64,000 nt of DNA from Hemibagrus wyckioides (taxonomy: Eukaryota > Chordata > Actinopteri > Siluriformes > Bagridae). Below the pieces are notes generated by a model, which saw only the letters and a program-made list of their open reading frames with translations, was not told where the DNA came from and did not search any database. The DNA lies in assembly GCF_019097595.1 (NCBI RefSeq), contig NC_080720.1, positions 26,957,352 to 27,021,351 on the forward strand, in the 5' to 3' direction. Positions 55,601 to 64,000 of this stretch are shown here, piece by piece (the first letter of the stretch is position 1; each line of letters opens with the position of its first letter). The translations under genes and the position numbers were made by a program.

Positions 55601-56812
55601 AATTTTGGGAAGCACCACAGAAAACATAAAAAGAAGAGGAATCAAGAAGAAAAGGTGGCTGATTCTGAGTGTAAAGACGTGTTGCCTCTTATTGACCATC
55701 ATGAGGAGGACTCAAAACATATACCCGTATTTAGAAAGACTAGGCATCGGATATACCGAATGGCATCACGCTGTCAAGTGGTGAAGGTGAGCCATGGAAC
55801 ACAGACTGCACCCTTGAACTTCCCTCTAGTGCGGAGAAAAACATTACCTGAAACTGCCACTTTGCTCAGTATCTGTGAGACTCGGAAGGACCCGAGTCCT
55901 GAGAGGACACCAGACATGAAAACAAGAATGTGTGCAATCAAGCTCCCTGCGTCCTACTGTAAGATTATGAGTCCTCTGCAGCCGAAAACTGTGGTTTACG
56001 TTCTTTCATCCCCAGATGGTGGACAGGGTTCAGTTAAGCCCACTCCTGTTAAGAGAGTGGGCAGAAAGCGGAAATCAAGTGATGAGGAATGTACAATTAA
56101 ATACAAGTACAAAAAGACCCCTCTCAAATATTATGACCCCTTGACCAACAGAATTCTTAAGAATCCACCTAGAGGGATGCCCTCAACCCCTACTACCAAA
56201 TCTCTCTCCCATGTTAGACAGTTATTCCGTAGTCTTAGTCCAGACATCAACAAGGAACTCCATGGTTCAGCGCAGGAACGATCACCTCGAGGCTCAAGAA
56301 AGGGTCGGGGTGAGGGTAGCATGGCAGACCTTTCTGCGTCTACCTCTGGCTCTTGGCTGGACAGTGGGGGCCCCTCTGAGCCTGGCTCTTCTGTTTCCAG
56401 CAGGAAGGCCCTGTTCAGCAGATCCTCCATCTCCAGCAGCAGCCGTTTCCTCCTGGGGCAGATAAGGTCGTCTGCTTCTCACACGGGCAGCTCCCACACG
56501 AGAGCAAAACCTCCTTCACGTACAGGCAGTGCTCTTACTGTTCCAGGCGCTAAGCCAAAATCAGACCAAACACAGGCACACATGGACCAACCAACAAGCA
56601 GACGTCGCAAACAGGGGCAGAGAGTTACAGATAAACCTCTGACTCCAGCAAAAAAACCATCCTCACCTCCGTACAGGACCAAGCGGAAGTCAGCCAAAAC
56701 CAGGGCAAAGTCTAGAAATGTTCTCCAGCGGAAGGTCAGCGCCCGTGTCGCTTCAGGATGTAGAATGTCCACCCGGAATAGAAATTCCACCAGGTCTTCA
56801 CCCAGATCCTAA
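50648..56812 (+). CDS. zdbf2: DBF4-type zinc finger protein ZDBF2
   Basis: Four coding exons join to 855 residues: 50648-50658, 51931-52030, 53029-53159 and 54487-56812. The DBF4-type finger is split between exons: [15 protein letters not shown] in one, HVQSSRHRE in the next, giving the C-C-H-H ligands. [15 protein letters not shown] follows as in mammals. The long last exon holds the conserved block [20 protein letters not shown], then [16 protein letters not shown], then [20 protein letters not shown] and [16 protein letters not shown], and a very basic Ser/Arg-rich end. The molecular function of ZDBF2 is not well defined; in mammals the gene is imprinted. The protein is far shorter than human (about 2,350 residues from memory) because the mammalian repeat region is lacking. 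An alternative start is Met at 51942. ATTAAA at 57161 may be the poly(A) signal. Confidence 0.93.
50833..51526. mobile_element. Fold-back Tc1-type element (family J, copy 2)
   Basis: It begins with the 5' terminus TACACTATATAGCCAAAAGT and runs forward through [24 protein letters not shown] coding sequence (50898 on) to GAGACTGTGAGCCAGG (about 51136). There it switches to an inverted second copy that starts at a truncated 3' terminus (CAAAACTGGGACGTCTG) and reads back towards the 5' end; on the minus strand that limb encodes the DDE end ([20 protein letters not shown]). The right 5' terminus is lost. The junction matches that of the 44045-44775 copy read on the other strand. It sits in a zdbf2 intron. 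Confidence 0.78.
51527..51591. mobile_element. End fragment of a different Tc1-type element
   Basis: The block ATTGTCAGTGGGCAAACGTA to ACTTTTTTCCCTCACTGTA matches the terminal repeat of another fish Tc1 family and is fused directly to the fold-back element on its left. Confidence 0.6.
52330..52606. repeat. CT/TCTG-rich microsatellite in a zdbf2 intron
   Basis: A compound tract of CTCT and TCTGTCTG units about 275 bases long lies in the intron 52031-53028. The long Ser/Leu-rich and Arg/Glu-rich frames over it are artefacts. Confidence 0.95.
53452..53852 (-). mobile_element. Tc1-like 5'-end fragment in a zdbf2 intron
   Basis: It matches the terminal 400 bases of the 1073-2229 family, from TTGAGCAACAGTAGCTCGTC to the shortened end CATAATGTTATCTGATTGG. 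The rest of the element is absent. Confidence 0.8.
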
Positions 56813-57571
56813 ACATCTTCTAAAGTGGATGTCTTGGCCCCTAACAGTATCCAACGGACTCACTACTGCTATTAAGCCTACTGTATAACAGGCACAACTT
56901 TAAATTAAAAGCCAGCATTTTAGCTTAAACTCTTTTATATACACGAGGAGAGACATGTAGGCAAAGAGTAAATTTTGTTAAGTGTCTATCAATTGCTGTA
57001 TAATTTTGCACAGCTGGATTTTTAGGTGGAATTCATTTTGTCTGTATTTCTTGTTTCCTAGTCAAATCATGCATTTTTAAAAAATGGTTCAAGGGAATAT
57101 TTTTTAAGTTTTTTAATGAATATTTTTGTCCAGCGGTTAAATATTTAATAATGATTGCACATTAAAGTTTATTATATAATTGTATTTCTTTCTCATTGTC
57201 TTCAACGTTTTATTTTTCACTTCTCTGAATGCCATTCCCCAGCAGTGGAACCAGATTTGTTGTTCATTTAAATGAAACGCCCTTATTAAGTAACCATATT
57301 AGTGTGGATGTTATTTCCTCCCCGTCATGAATAATATGAATGAGTTGGTGAAATAATATAAAAGTGACAGGCCTAAGTGTTATTGCCAGGTAGCCTTTCA
57401 CCTAATGGCCTACTTCTTAGGTCCAGAAATATTACAATGTGTACACTGTGATTAGAGAAGAGGGTATCTCTGTGCGCCAATGGTATTCTTCAACGCAGCA
57501 GCAGATGTTGGGGAGAGAGAGAGAGCTGGATGCATTGCGCATGCGCAGTGCTTCTCCTGACGTATGCTCTG
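56813..57571 (+). other. zdbf2 3' UTR and adam23 upstream region
   Basis: AT-rich 3' UTR up to a possible ATTAAA signal at 57161, then upstream DNA of adam23. The palindrome TGCGCATGCGCA (57536-57547) matches the NRF1 binding consensus. Confidence 0.55.
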
Positions 57572-58148
57572 TAGTGATGGGAGGTCCGGCTCTTTTGAAA
57601 GATTCGGCTCTCTTAGCTCCCAAATGGCTCTTCATTTACTACCCCTTCGAGCTTTCTATTTTATTCAAATTTAACAATTATGAATGTTTTGTGTGTTGGT
57701 CAGCAATTTTTTAAGCCTCATTTTTATGCATGTTACAAAAACTACACAGTTACAGGTTTGCTCTGACGGATATTTTTATTTTACAAATTCTGCACTCAGC
57801 TTTGCAATCTCCAATATCATTAAAATGCAGCCAGATGCTGCTTCTTTTTCGGTTTTCGCTCATTTCTTCACTTTTTCCCCGACTCTCTCTGCCGCCCTGT
57901 GTACCTGGCCTGTACCACTACACTCGCTGTATTCGGAGCGTCTGCCCACCTTCCTTGCTTCATATATGTATGATCGTAGTCTGTGGTTGGCCGCATGGTG
58001 TGCCCATCAAAATAAAGTCCCGCCCCTGTCTGCACGGATTCTTAGCAGCGCTGAGCAGGTGCGGCTGAAGATTCGGCTCTCTCCGGCGGGAGTCGGCTCT
58101 TCTCGTGCGCTGAAAAGAATCGGCTCGTTCGCGAACGACACATCACTA
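57572..58148. mobile_element. Non-autonomous hAT-type element with 8-bp target duplication
   Basis: The 577-bp unit starts TAGTGATGGG and ends CACATCACTA, short inverted termini. It is flanked by ATGCTCTG (57564-57571) and ATGCGCTG (58149-58156), an 8-bp duplication with one mismatch, the size typical of hAT transposition. It contains repeated CGGCTC words and no transposase frame. Confidence 0.75.
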
Positions 58149-58339
58149 ATGCGCTGCTTGGCCACCGCCTTCCATCCCTACAACCTCCCTTCCCTCAGTT
58201 TCCCTGTCATCCGCGCTACTATCCTCCTTCCATCCTTTAATTTACCTCTTATCTTTTCCACTCGCGCAACCATGGGCCAGGATCTTCGTTGCGGTCTGAT
58301 GCCCTGATGTTATTTTTTTAAGGTATTCAAATATGAATC
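58149..58339 (+). promoter_or_regulatory. adam23: adam23 proximal promoter/5' UTR
   Basis: A pyrimidine-rich stretch between the hAT element and the presumed start codon at 58340. An out-of-frame ATG at 58332 precedes the chosen start and runs into a stop within 14 codons. No TATA box is evident. Confidence 0.4.
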
Positions 58340-61300
58340 ATGCGTCTGATATTCCATCCGAGTCTGCTCGCTAGCGTCTTAATTGCACTGCTACCTTCGT
58401 TTCCCTCCGCCTCAGTGGGTACGTACTGTTTCCTTGTATCAAACCTGATAAGATGTATGTTATGATTCATGCTTAGAATTAGACGCGCTTGTGTGCTTCA
58501 CTGCACTGTATTGGAAATGCCTGCGCCGTGGTAGGACATCCTCTTCATCCTGATGGATTCTGTGTTTGGAATAAGCCTCCATTAGCAGTCTACTTAGTTG
58601 GGTTGACTGCCTATGCGCTTGTGTCAGTCTCTAGGAAAAACACGGATCTTTAGCAGGCCTTTGCATAGCGACATTATAAAAGCAATGCATTTTTGATATA
58701 CTGCTGCAATCCTAATACTTGCCCTAATCCTTATATGGTCAATTTATATTATGCACTAAACACACAACTCTGCTCTTGTTGTGTAACCTGCAGCCTTTAT
58801 TATATTACAAGAGAAGAATTAATTCTGAATTAATTGAATTGACATTCAAGGCTTTCTTTAATCTATGCTGGAATTCTGTTGCTCTGTAATTCATGGGCCA
58901 CTCAGAGCAATAGCACATTTTCTCGCACTCGGTGCTGCTTTTGTAGGCCCTGTTCATTTATAACTGAGGGGATTCCACTCAGAAAATAACAGCATGTTTG
59001 GTCCTGCAGTTTCGGCGGAGAATGAGGTTGTCACCGAGCGAGGGTCTGCAACACTGTGGCAAGATGCAACGACGGCACCAGAGACTAAGAGCAATGAGAA
59101 TGTTACAAGCAGACAGGAGAAGGAGGTGGCCATCACTTACCCCTCACGCTTGGTCTACTACGTGAATGAGGAAGCAGAGAGCACATGCCATGACTTGGAC
59201 ACTCGCGCACGAAACCAGGCCACTGAAGGCCAGGTGAGTTAGACCCAGTTGTACAATCAGAGATGGATGAGCAGGGGTGCCAAAAGGATTTTTTCTTTTT
59301 TGCATAAATCCACCCCAACTCACATCCAGGACAGTTTTGATGTATAGGAGTCCCTGTGCATCTCTCCTTCCTTCATGGCACCCCTGGCATGTGCCATGAA
59401 GGAAGTGTGAGTGCATGTAATTCACTTTGAATTGGCCGGCTGATAGGTTGGTCAGGATTAAAGTGCGTAATAAATGTACTTCAATCTGAATGCAGATGTT
59501 TGTGTTTGATAGTGTGTAGGTGATGTGATTATAATGTTGTGAGTGTACACGTTTGAGAGTGCATGTCCGAGCATGTGATGGAATGCTGACTGAGCACTTT
59601 ATTGTTGTGAGGCAAAAACTGCAAGTCCACCCGCCCCCCCATCCTCCCTCCCTCCCTCTTTCTCGGCAGCTGCTGAGAGTGGTGCATTGTGTACATCATC
59701 AAGCCTGGTGCGTGGACTCAAGCATTCTTTTTTCCTTTTTTTTCCGCAAAAGTAGCAGTTTGTTTTACCCCTATAGGGAGATGAAGGGCTTGCAGTTCAC
59801 ACGTCCTGCCTCAGGCTGCCAGTGCAGCATTTCAGTTCAGAACAGCACTGCTGCGTAATTTGAGTGTTTTTCCTGCTTCTTTAAGTTATGTTCAGTAACT
59901 AGAGTTTTATATAGGAAGCGTAATCAATGTTTAAATGCCGTCAGTTATAATGTGGACACACGATATATTGCTGGTGCTCATGATGTACCAGTAAAAGATT
60001 GCGTGTACATTATAACTGCCAGCATTTAAACATGAATAAAAGTACATGATGCTTCTGTGTGGTTTTAAAAAAAGTCTGTCTGTCTAATAAACTCCTGCAG
60101 GCCATCCACTTGGCACAGGCAAGCTTCCAGCTGGACTCCTTTGGTTCTACTTTTATTCTGGATCTCACACTAAACAAGTAGGTGTAGCGATGTGTGTTTA
60201 TTTTGTGTCTGCAAAGCGAGAGTGAATTCTAAAGCATTCAGCAATGTCACTAACCACAGCACTTTCTTGCCGGAGCTGCAGTTAGTACAACATAGACTGT
60301 AGAGTGTGTTCCAGTGAACACTTAACAAACGAAACCTCTGGGATTAAAAAGAGTGCAAGGGATTCAGATATGCGTCTGCTTCTTGTGGGTGGTGAGTGGG
60401 TGTGTGTCTGTGTGCATATAAGTGCAGTGACTCACTGCAGTGTCTGAGTTTTAACATGTAATGTGAACTGAAATAGATTGATAACCTGCATTAGTCTGGG
60501 CAGCAGTTATATAGCCAGATAGGGTGCTATAGAAATGAAATGAATTATTCAGTAGTTCATTATAGTATTGATATGCCAAATTAATTCATTGTTTTATTTG
60601 TTTGTTTGTTTTTTTTTAGTGATCTGCTGTCCTCAAATTATGTTGAGATCCACTATGAAAAAGACAAACCAGTTTTCTCCAAGGTAAAATATATAGTTCA
60701 CATGTAGTTCAGTCACACACACTTTTAGAAAAATGTTATGTTACATTGTGTCTGTGTGTTTTTAGGGAGGCGAGCACTGCTACTACCATGGTCAAGTGAG
60801 AGGGAAAGAGGCCTCTCATGTTGCACTGTCCACTTGCAATGGGCTCCAGTAAGACACAGTGTTTGTGGGTGTGGGTGTGTGTGTGTGTGTGTGTGTGTGT
60901 ACACACAAACCTTGCTAATGCTTGCGTGTGTGTTTGGAGGCCCACTGTGAAGCCAGATGGCAGATGGGGCTCATGAAAGGCTTTGAATGTCATCATGTTA
61001 GTGTGTGGTGGTGGATCACAGAGCGAGACAGACGGAGAGGGCCAACATGTGCTATGAAAGCAATTATGATATTTTATATCACGAAAACGTGAAATGATTC
61101 CACATGTTTTTGCAAATTTTTAGTCATTTTTCCTTCTGTTCCTTGTCCACAGTGGAATGTTTGACGATGGAATGTTTGTCTACCTCATTGCGCCCTTGAA
61201 CCAAACCCAAGCTGCGGTAAAAATCACAGTGTGCTTTTTTCCGTTTGCAAAAATATGCTTTGCATGACTATATTTGACCAATAATTTAAACTTTGACCTA

Positions 61301-63931
61301 CAGGGCACGGGGCCGAGGGCCCACACCTTGCATCGGACATCGTCACTCCGTATGGGCCGCGACCCTGCTGATTTTGGTATGAACGTGCGGTCATAAATTT
61401 TTAAATTATTTTTTCTTAAGATTCCCAGTGAGTTACATGGTTCTTGGCCTGGTTTCCATGGTTACACCTCTCCATCTGTCTATGTCTTTCTCTCTTTCAG
61501 CTTCTGAGGACCAGGGGGAGGATGAGGAGGAGGAAGAACAGATCTTGTCCGACATGCCATGGCTCAGGCGGCGCAGGAAACGAGCGGTGAGAACCCATAT
61601 TCCTTTCTTTTGCCTTTTTTCCCCCTTGTATCTCAAATTTTCTCTGAGTGAATATACTTTGTAGTTAAGCTTTAATTTTTCTTTTAGGTACCACAGGCGG
61701 CGTTCGATGAGATCAAGTACCTGGAGATCATGATAGTCAGCGACCACAACACGGTTAGTTGTTAAAAAAAAAAAGTTTTATAAGTCCCATTATATGATCT
61801 GAATTATAGCTATTGGTCACAGTATAACAAATAAATAATAACATAATGTAAAAAATAAACAAATGTAATGGTAATGTTTTTATTTTCCAGTTTAAAAGAC
61901 ATAAAAGCAAAAAGCATACGAGGAATTTTGCCAAATCGGTGGTGAACCTTGTAGACGCTGTAAGTAATATGTTATTATTTACCAAAACCAAACATATATT
62001 CCCTATTATTTATTGTGTACATATGATCCATTCTATCCTCTGATGCTGTCTATTATATGCCATACCTTCAGATATTTAAGGAACAGCTTAACACACGTGT
62101 GGTGTTGGTTGCTGTCGAGATCTGGACAGACAGGGACAGGATTCCTCTCAGTGTCAAGCCTCTAGACATGCTGAAAGATTTCTCCAAGTACCGGCAGCAG
62201 AACATAGGCATCAACGCAGATGCTGTTCACCTCTTCACGTGAGGGAATGATAGATCTGTAGCCAAAAAACAAATAACTTCTCTTATACTGGGCTTTTCTT
62301 AAACTCATCTTGAGTACAGCAACCATTGTCGTAATATTTGTTATTGTAGATTTGTGTAAAATAACCCTTTTTTTGCAGCGGTTCAGCAGGCAAGTTTCAA
62401 TCAGATGACGTAAACAATACATAGCCCAAAAACTTGTTAATAACACCACAGGCCCAAAGCATGTACAGATAAGAACCATGTTACAAAGCTTTTTTCCGTA
62501 AGTATAACATGGGACATTTTTTATATGGAATTTCCAGCAAAGAGAATCCTTTCTCTTGGAAAGTCTCTTATATTTCACCTTTGTTTGTTTACTTGATTGC
62601 TATTCTGAAGAAAAGTATTGCCTGTGTTTCAGGAATGTTACGTTTCATTATGGCCGCAGCAGCATGGCCTACATCGGAGGAGTATGTTCCGTCGGAAGAG
62701 GAGTAGGGGTTAACGAGGTGAGGCTGACTTCCAAATCAGTTCTAATGAAAGGTTTGCATTAATAGAACATCATACACCATGCTACAAGCCTCCCTCTCTC
62801 TCTCTCTCCCTCTCTTTTTCTGTTCTTCCCCCCTTTCTTTGCCTGTCAGTTTGGCAGCACTTGGACGATGGCTGCCTCTCTCTCCCAGAGCCTGGCACAG
62901 AATCTGGGCATCCAGTGGGACCCTGTTAGCAGAAGAAGTATGTCTGAAACTGTGTCATACTCCACAATTCCTTTTTAACATGCCTCAGGGGTGATTAATG
63001 GCTTGGATTTGAGCTGATTGTTCTGTCTATTTCGTGCTTGTCCAGAGGAATGCGGCTGTATGGATTCCTGGGTGGGATGCATAATGGAAGATACTGGGTA
63101 TATTTACACACACAACACACCAATGTCAATTTAAACCTTGTACTCCTGCCATACTTGTCATCAGAATATAACTGATATTACTGTAACAACACTACTTTCC
63201 TTTCAGAGTTCAGCATCCTCGCCGGTTCTCCAAATGCAGTATCACAGACTTTAAGAACTTTCTGCTTAAAGGAGGTGCTTCCTGTCTGTTTAACAGACCC
63301 AACAAGGTGATCCCAAACACTATCGCTGCGTCCAGAATTTGCGTACTATCCTTCATAAATAGTATCTGAGATTATAATTAGTGTAATATAAATCGTAGTA
63401 CGTTGAAATGAGTCAGGATGGTCTACGATTAGCCCACATCAGCTTGTTTGAGGAGTTTTGTGACAATTTAGACGCATTTTAGTGAGGTGTAAAAGAAATG
63501 TGGAAAAATAATTCAAGATAATGAAACAGTATAAATCACATAAGGAAGAAAAGCTGATCTGCTACGAGGAGTTTGTTTACGGTGACTAAGCAACAACATT
63601 CTCTTCCATTACATGACGTGTTAGTAGGTCCCAGCACTTTCCCACAAACTCAAAATTGCGTACTATTTCTTCACAAAAAGGACCACATGCTTTTAGTGCA
63701 TAGTGTAAGAGGGCGATTTAGGATGCGGCGCATGTCTTTCCCATCACACACACTGCAGATCATACAGCTCAAATTCTTCTCTCTATACATACATACACAC
63801 AATCCCGAATAATCAGTGTCCATACTGTAACTCCGAGATAATACTGTGTCTTTTGGCAGCTCTTTGAGGCTACAGAATGTGGCAATGGGTATGTAGAAGT
63901 GGGAGAGGAGTGTGACTGTGGAACCAGGATG
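58340..63931 (+). CDS. adam23: ADAM23, 5' part (signal peptide, prodomain, inactive metalloprotease domain); continues past window
   Basis: Sixteen exons join in one frame to 483 residues: 58340-58418, 59010-59233, 60101-60177, 60620-60683, 60766-60848, 61153-61216, 61304-61376, 61501-61586, 61688-61753, 61891-61959, 62072-62238, 62633-62717, 62850-62937, 63046-63097, 63207-63306, 63860-63931. Exon 1 gives a signal peptide (MRLIFHPSLLASVLIALLPS). The prodomain includes LLSSNYVEIHYEKDKP and GGEHCYYHGQVRGKE and ends at a furin site, RRRRKR/A. The reprolysin domain (IFKEQLNTRVVLVAVEIWTD, FSKYRQQN, GGVCSVGRGVGVNE) has SLSQSLAQNLGIQWD where active ADAMs have the HExxH zinc site, so it is non-catalytic. 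The disintegrin start (ECGNGYVEVGEECDCG) is the last exon seen. Membrane protein for neuronal adhesion, a LGI1 receptor in mammals. Exon 1 is the least certain. Confidence 0.93.
59925..60033. repeat. Long imperfect hairpin in adam23 intron 2
   Basis: The left arm (TGTTTAAATGCCGTCAGTTA, TAATGTGGACACACG) pairs with the right arm (CGTGTACATTATAACTGCCA, GCATTTAAACA) over about 33 bp with few mismatches. The loop is about 38 bases and contains a further inner stem CTGGT (59971-59975) with ACCAG (59987-59991). It could be a small MITE or a microRNA-like precursor; no family is recognised. Confidence 0.7.
60874..60902. repeat. (GT)n microsatellite in adam23 intron 5
   Basis: About fourteen GT units starting some 25 bases after the exon-5 donor at 60849. 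Confidence 0.9.
63330..63740. repeat. Possible decayed MITE in adam23 intron 15
   Basis: The left end (GCTGCGTCCAGAATTTGCGT, ACTATCCTTCAT) and right end (TTAGTGCATAGTGTAAGAGG, GATTTAGGATGCGGCGCA) look like decayed inverted ends of a fish element whose copies start TGCGTCC. The match between ends is weak. Confidence 0.3.
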
Positions 63932-64000
63932 GTGAGTTAATATACACCATTATTCCCCACTTATTATTGCAATAGCAGCACAAATGAATCTGCATTAGTG

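Noticed and set aside
56131..56430. Minus-strand ORF of about 100 residues under zdbf2
   Set aside because: Shadow of the long zdbf2 last exon in another frame.

Overview
The window is vertebrate nuclear DNA from a teleost fish. The genes carry short exons with GT-AG introns, and the spaces between them are full of decayed Tc1/mariner elements, tRNA-derived SINEs and microsatellites. The repeat set (Tc1-like copies ending in CATAACATTATGACCAC and SINEs with a GTGGTTAAGGCTCTGGGTTG A-box region) fits an otophysan fish, possibly a catfish. That lineage call is an inference from repeat content, not proof.

Layout: positions 1-10244 are the last intron of kcnj3 (GIRK1), and 10245-10960 is its final coding exon on the + strand. 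From 11 to 27 kb there is no recognisable protein-coding gene; the stretch holds transposon copies, an AT-rich block that could contain conserved enhancers (about 15.9-16.9 kb), and an unexplained CpG-rich promoter-like island with an RFX X-box (about 21.3-21.9 kb). Then come ino80d (- strand, 9 coding exons, 33247-27515), ndufs1 (- strand, 18 coding exons, 43434-35947, plus a 5' non-coding exon near 45.6 kb), eef1b2 (+, 6 exons, 46429-48765), zdbf2 (+, 4 coding exons, 50648-56812) and the first 16 coding exons of adam23 (+, from 58340, running off the right edge). The order ino80d-ndufs1-eef1b2-zdbf2-adam23 matches human 2q33. kcnj3 lies elsewhere on 2q in human, so its place next to ino80d is a fish-side rearrangement.

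The genes do not form one pathway. They cover a G-protein-gated K+ channel subunit, an INO80 chromatin-remodeller subunit, the 75-kDa Fe-S subunit of respiratory complex I, the beta subunit of translation elongation factor 1, a DBF4-type zinc-finger protein imprinted in mammals, and a neuronal adhesion ADAM. ndufs1 and eef1b2 are head to head, about 0.7 kb apart. Three eef1b2 introns each carry a box C/D snoRNA with the same guide against 28S rRNA.

The most unusual structure is in the repeats. Two different Tc1-type families each occur as fold-back (palindromic) derivatives. In one family two copies (44.0-44.8 kb and 50.8-51.5 kb) share the same inversion junction, which implies that the rearranged form itself was mobilised. 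Other points of interest are an ndufs1 exon whose acceptor tract and donor both lie in microsatellites, a hAT-type insertion between an NRF1 palindrome and adam23 exon 1, and a long intronic hairpin in adam23. All exon boundaries come from reading frame, GT-AG sites and remembered family sequences; no alignment was run.
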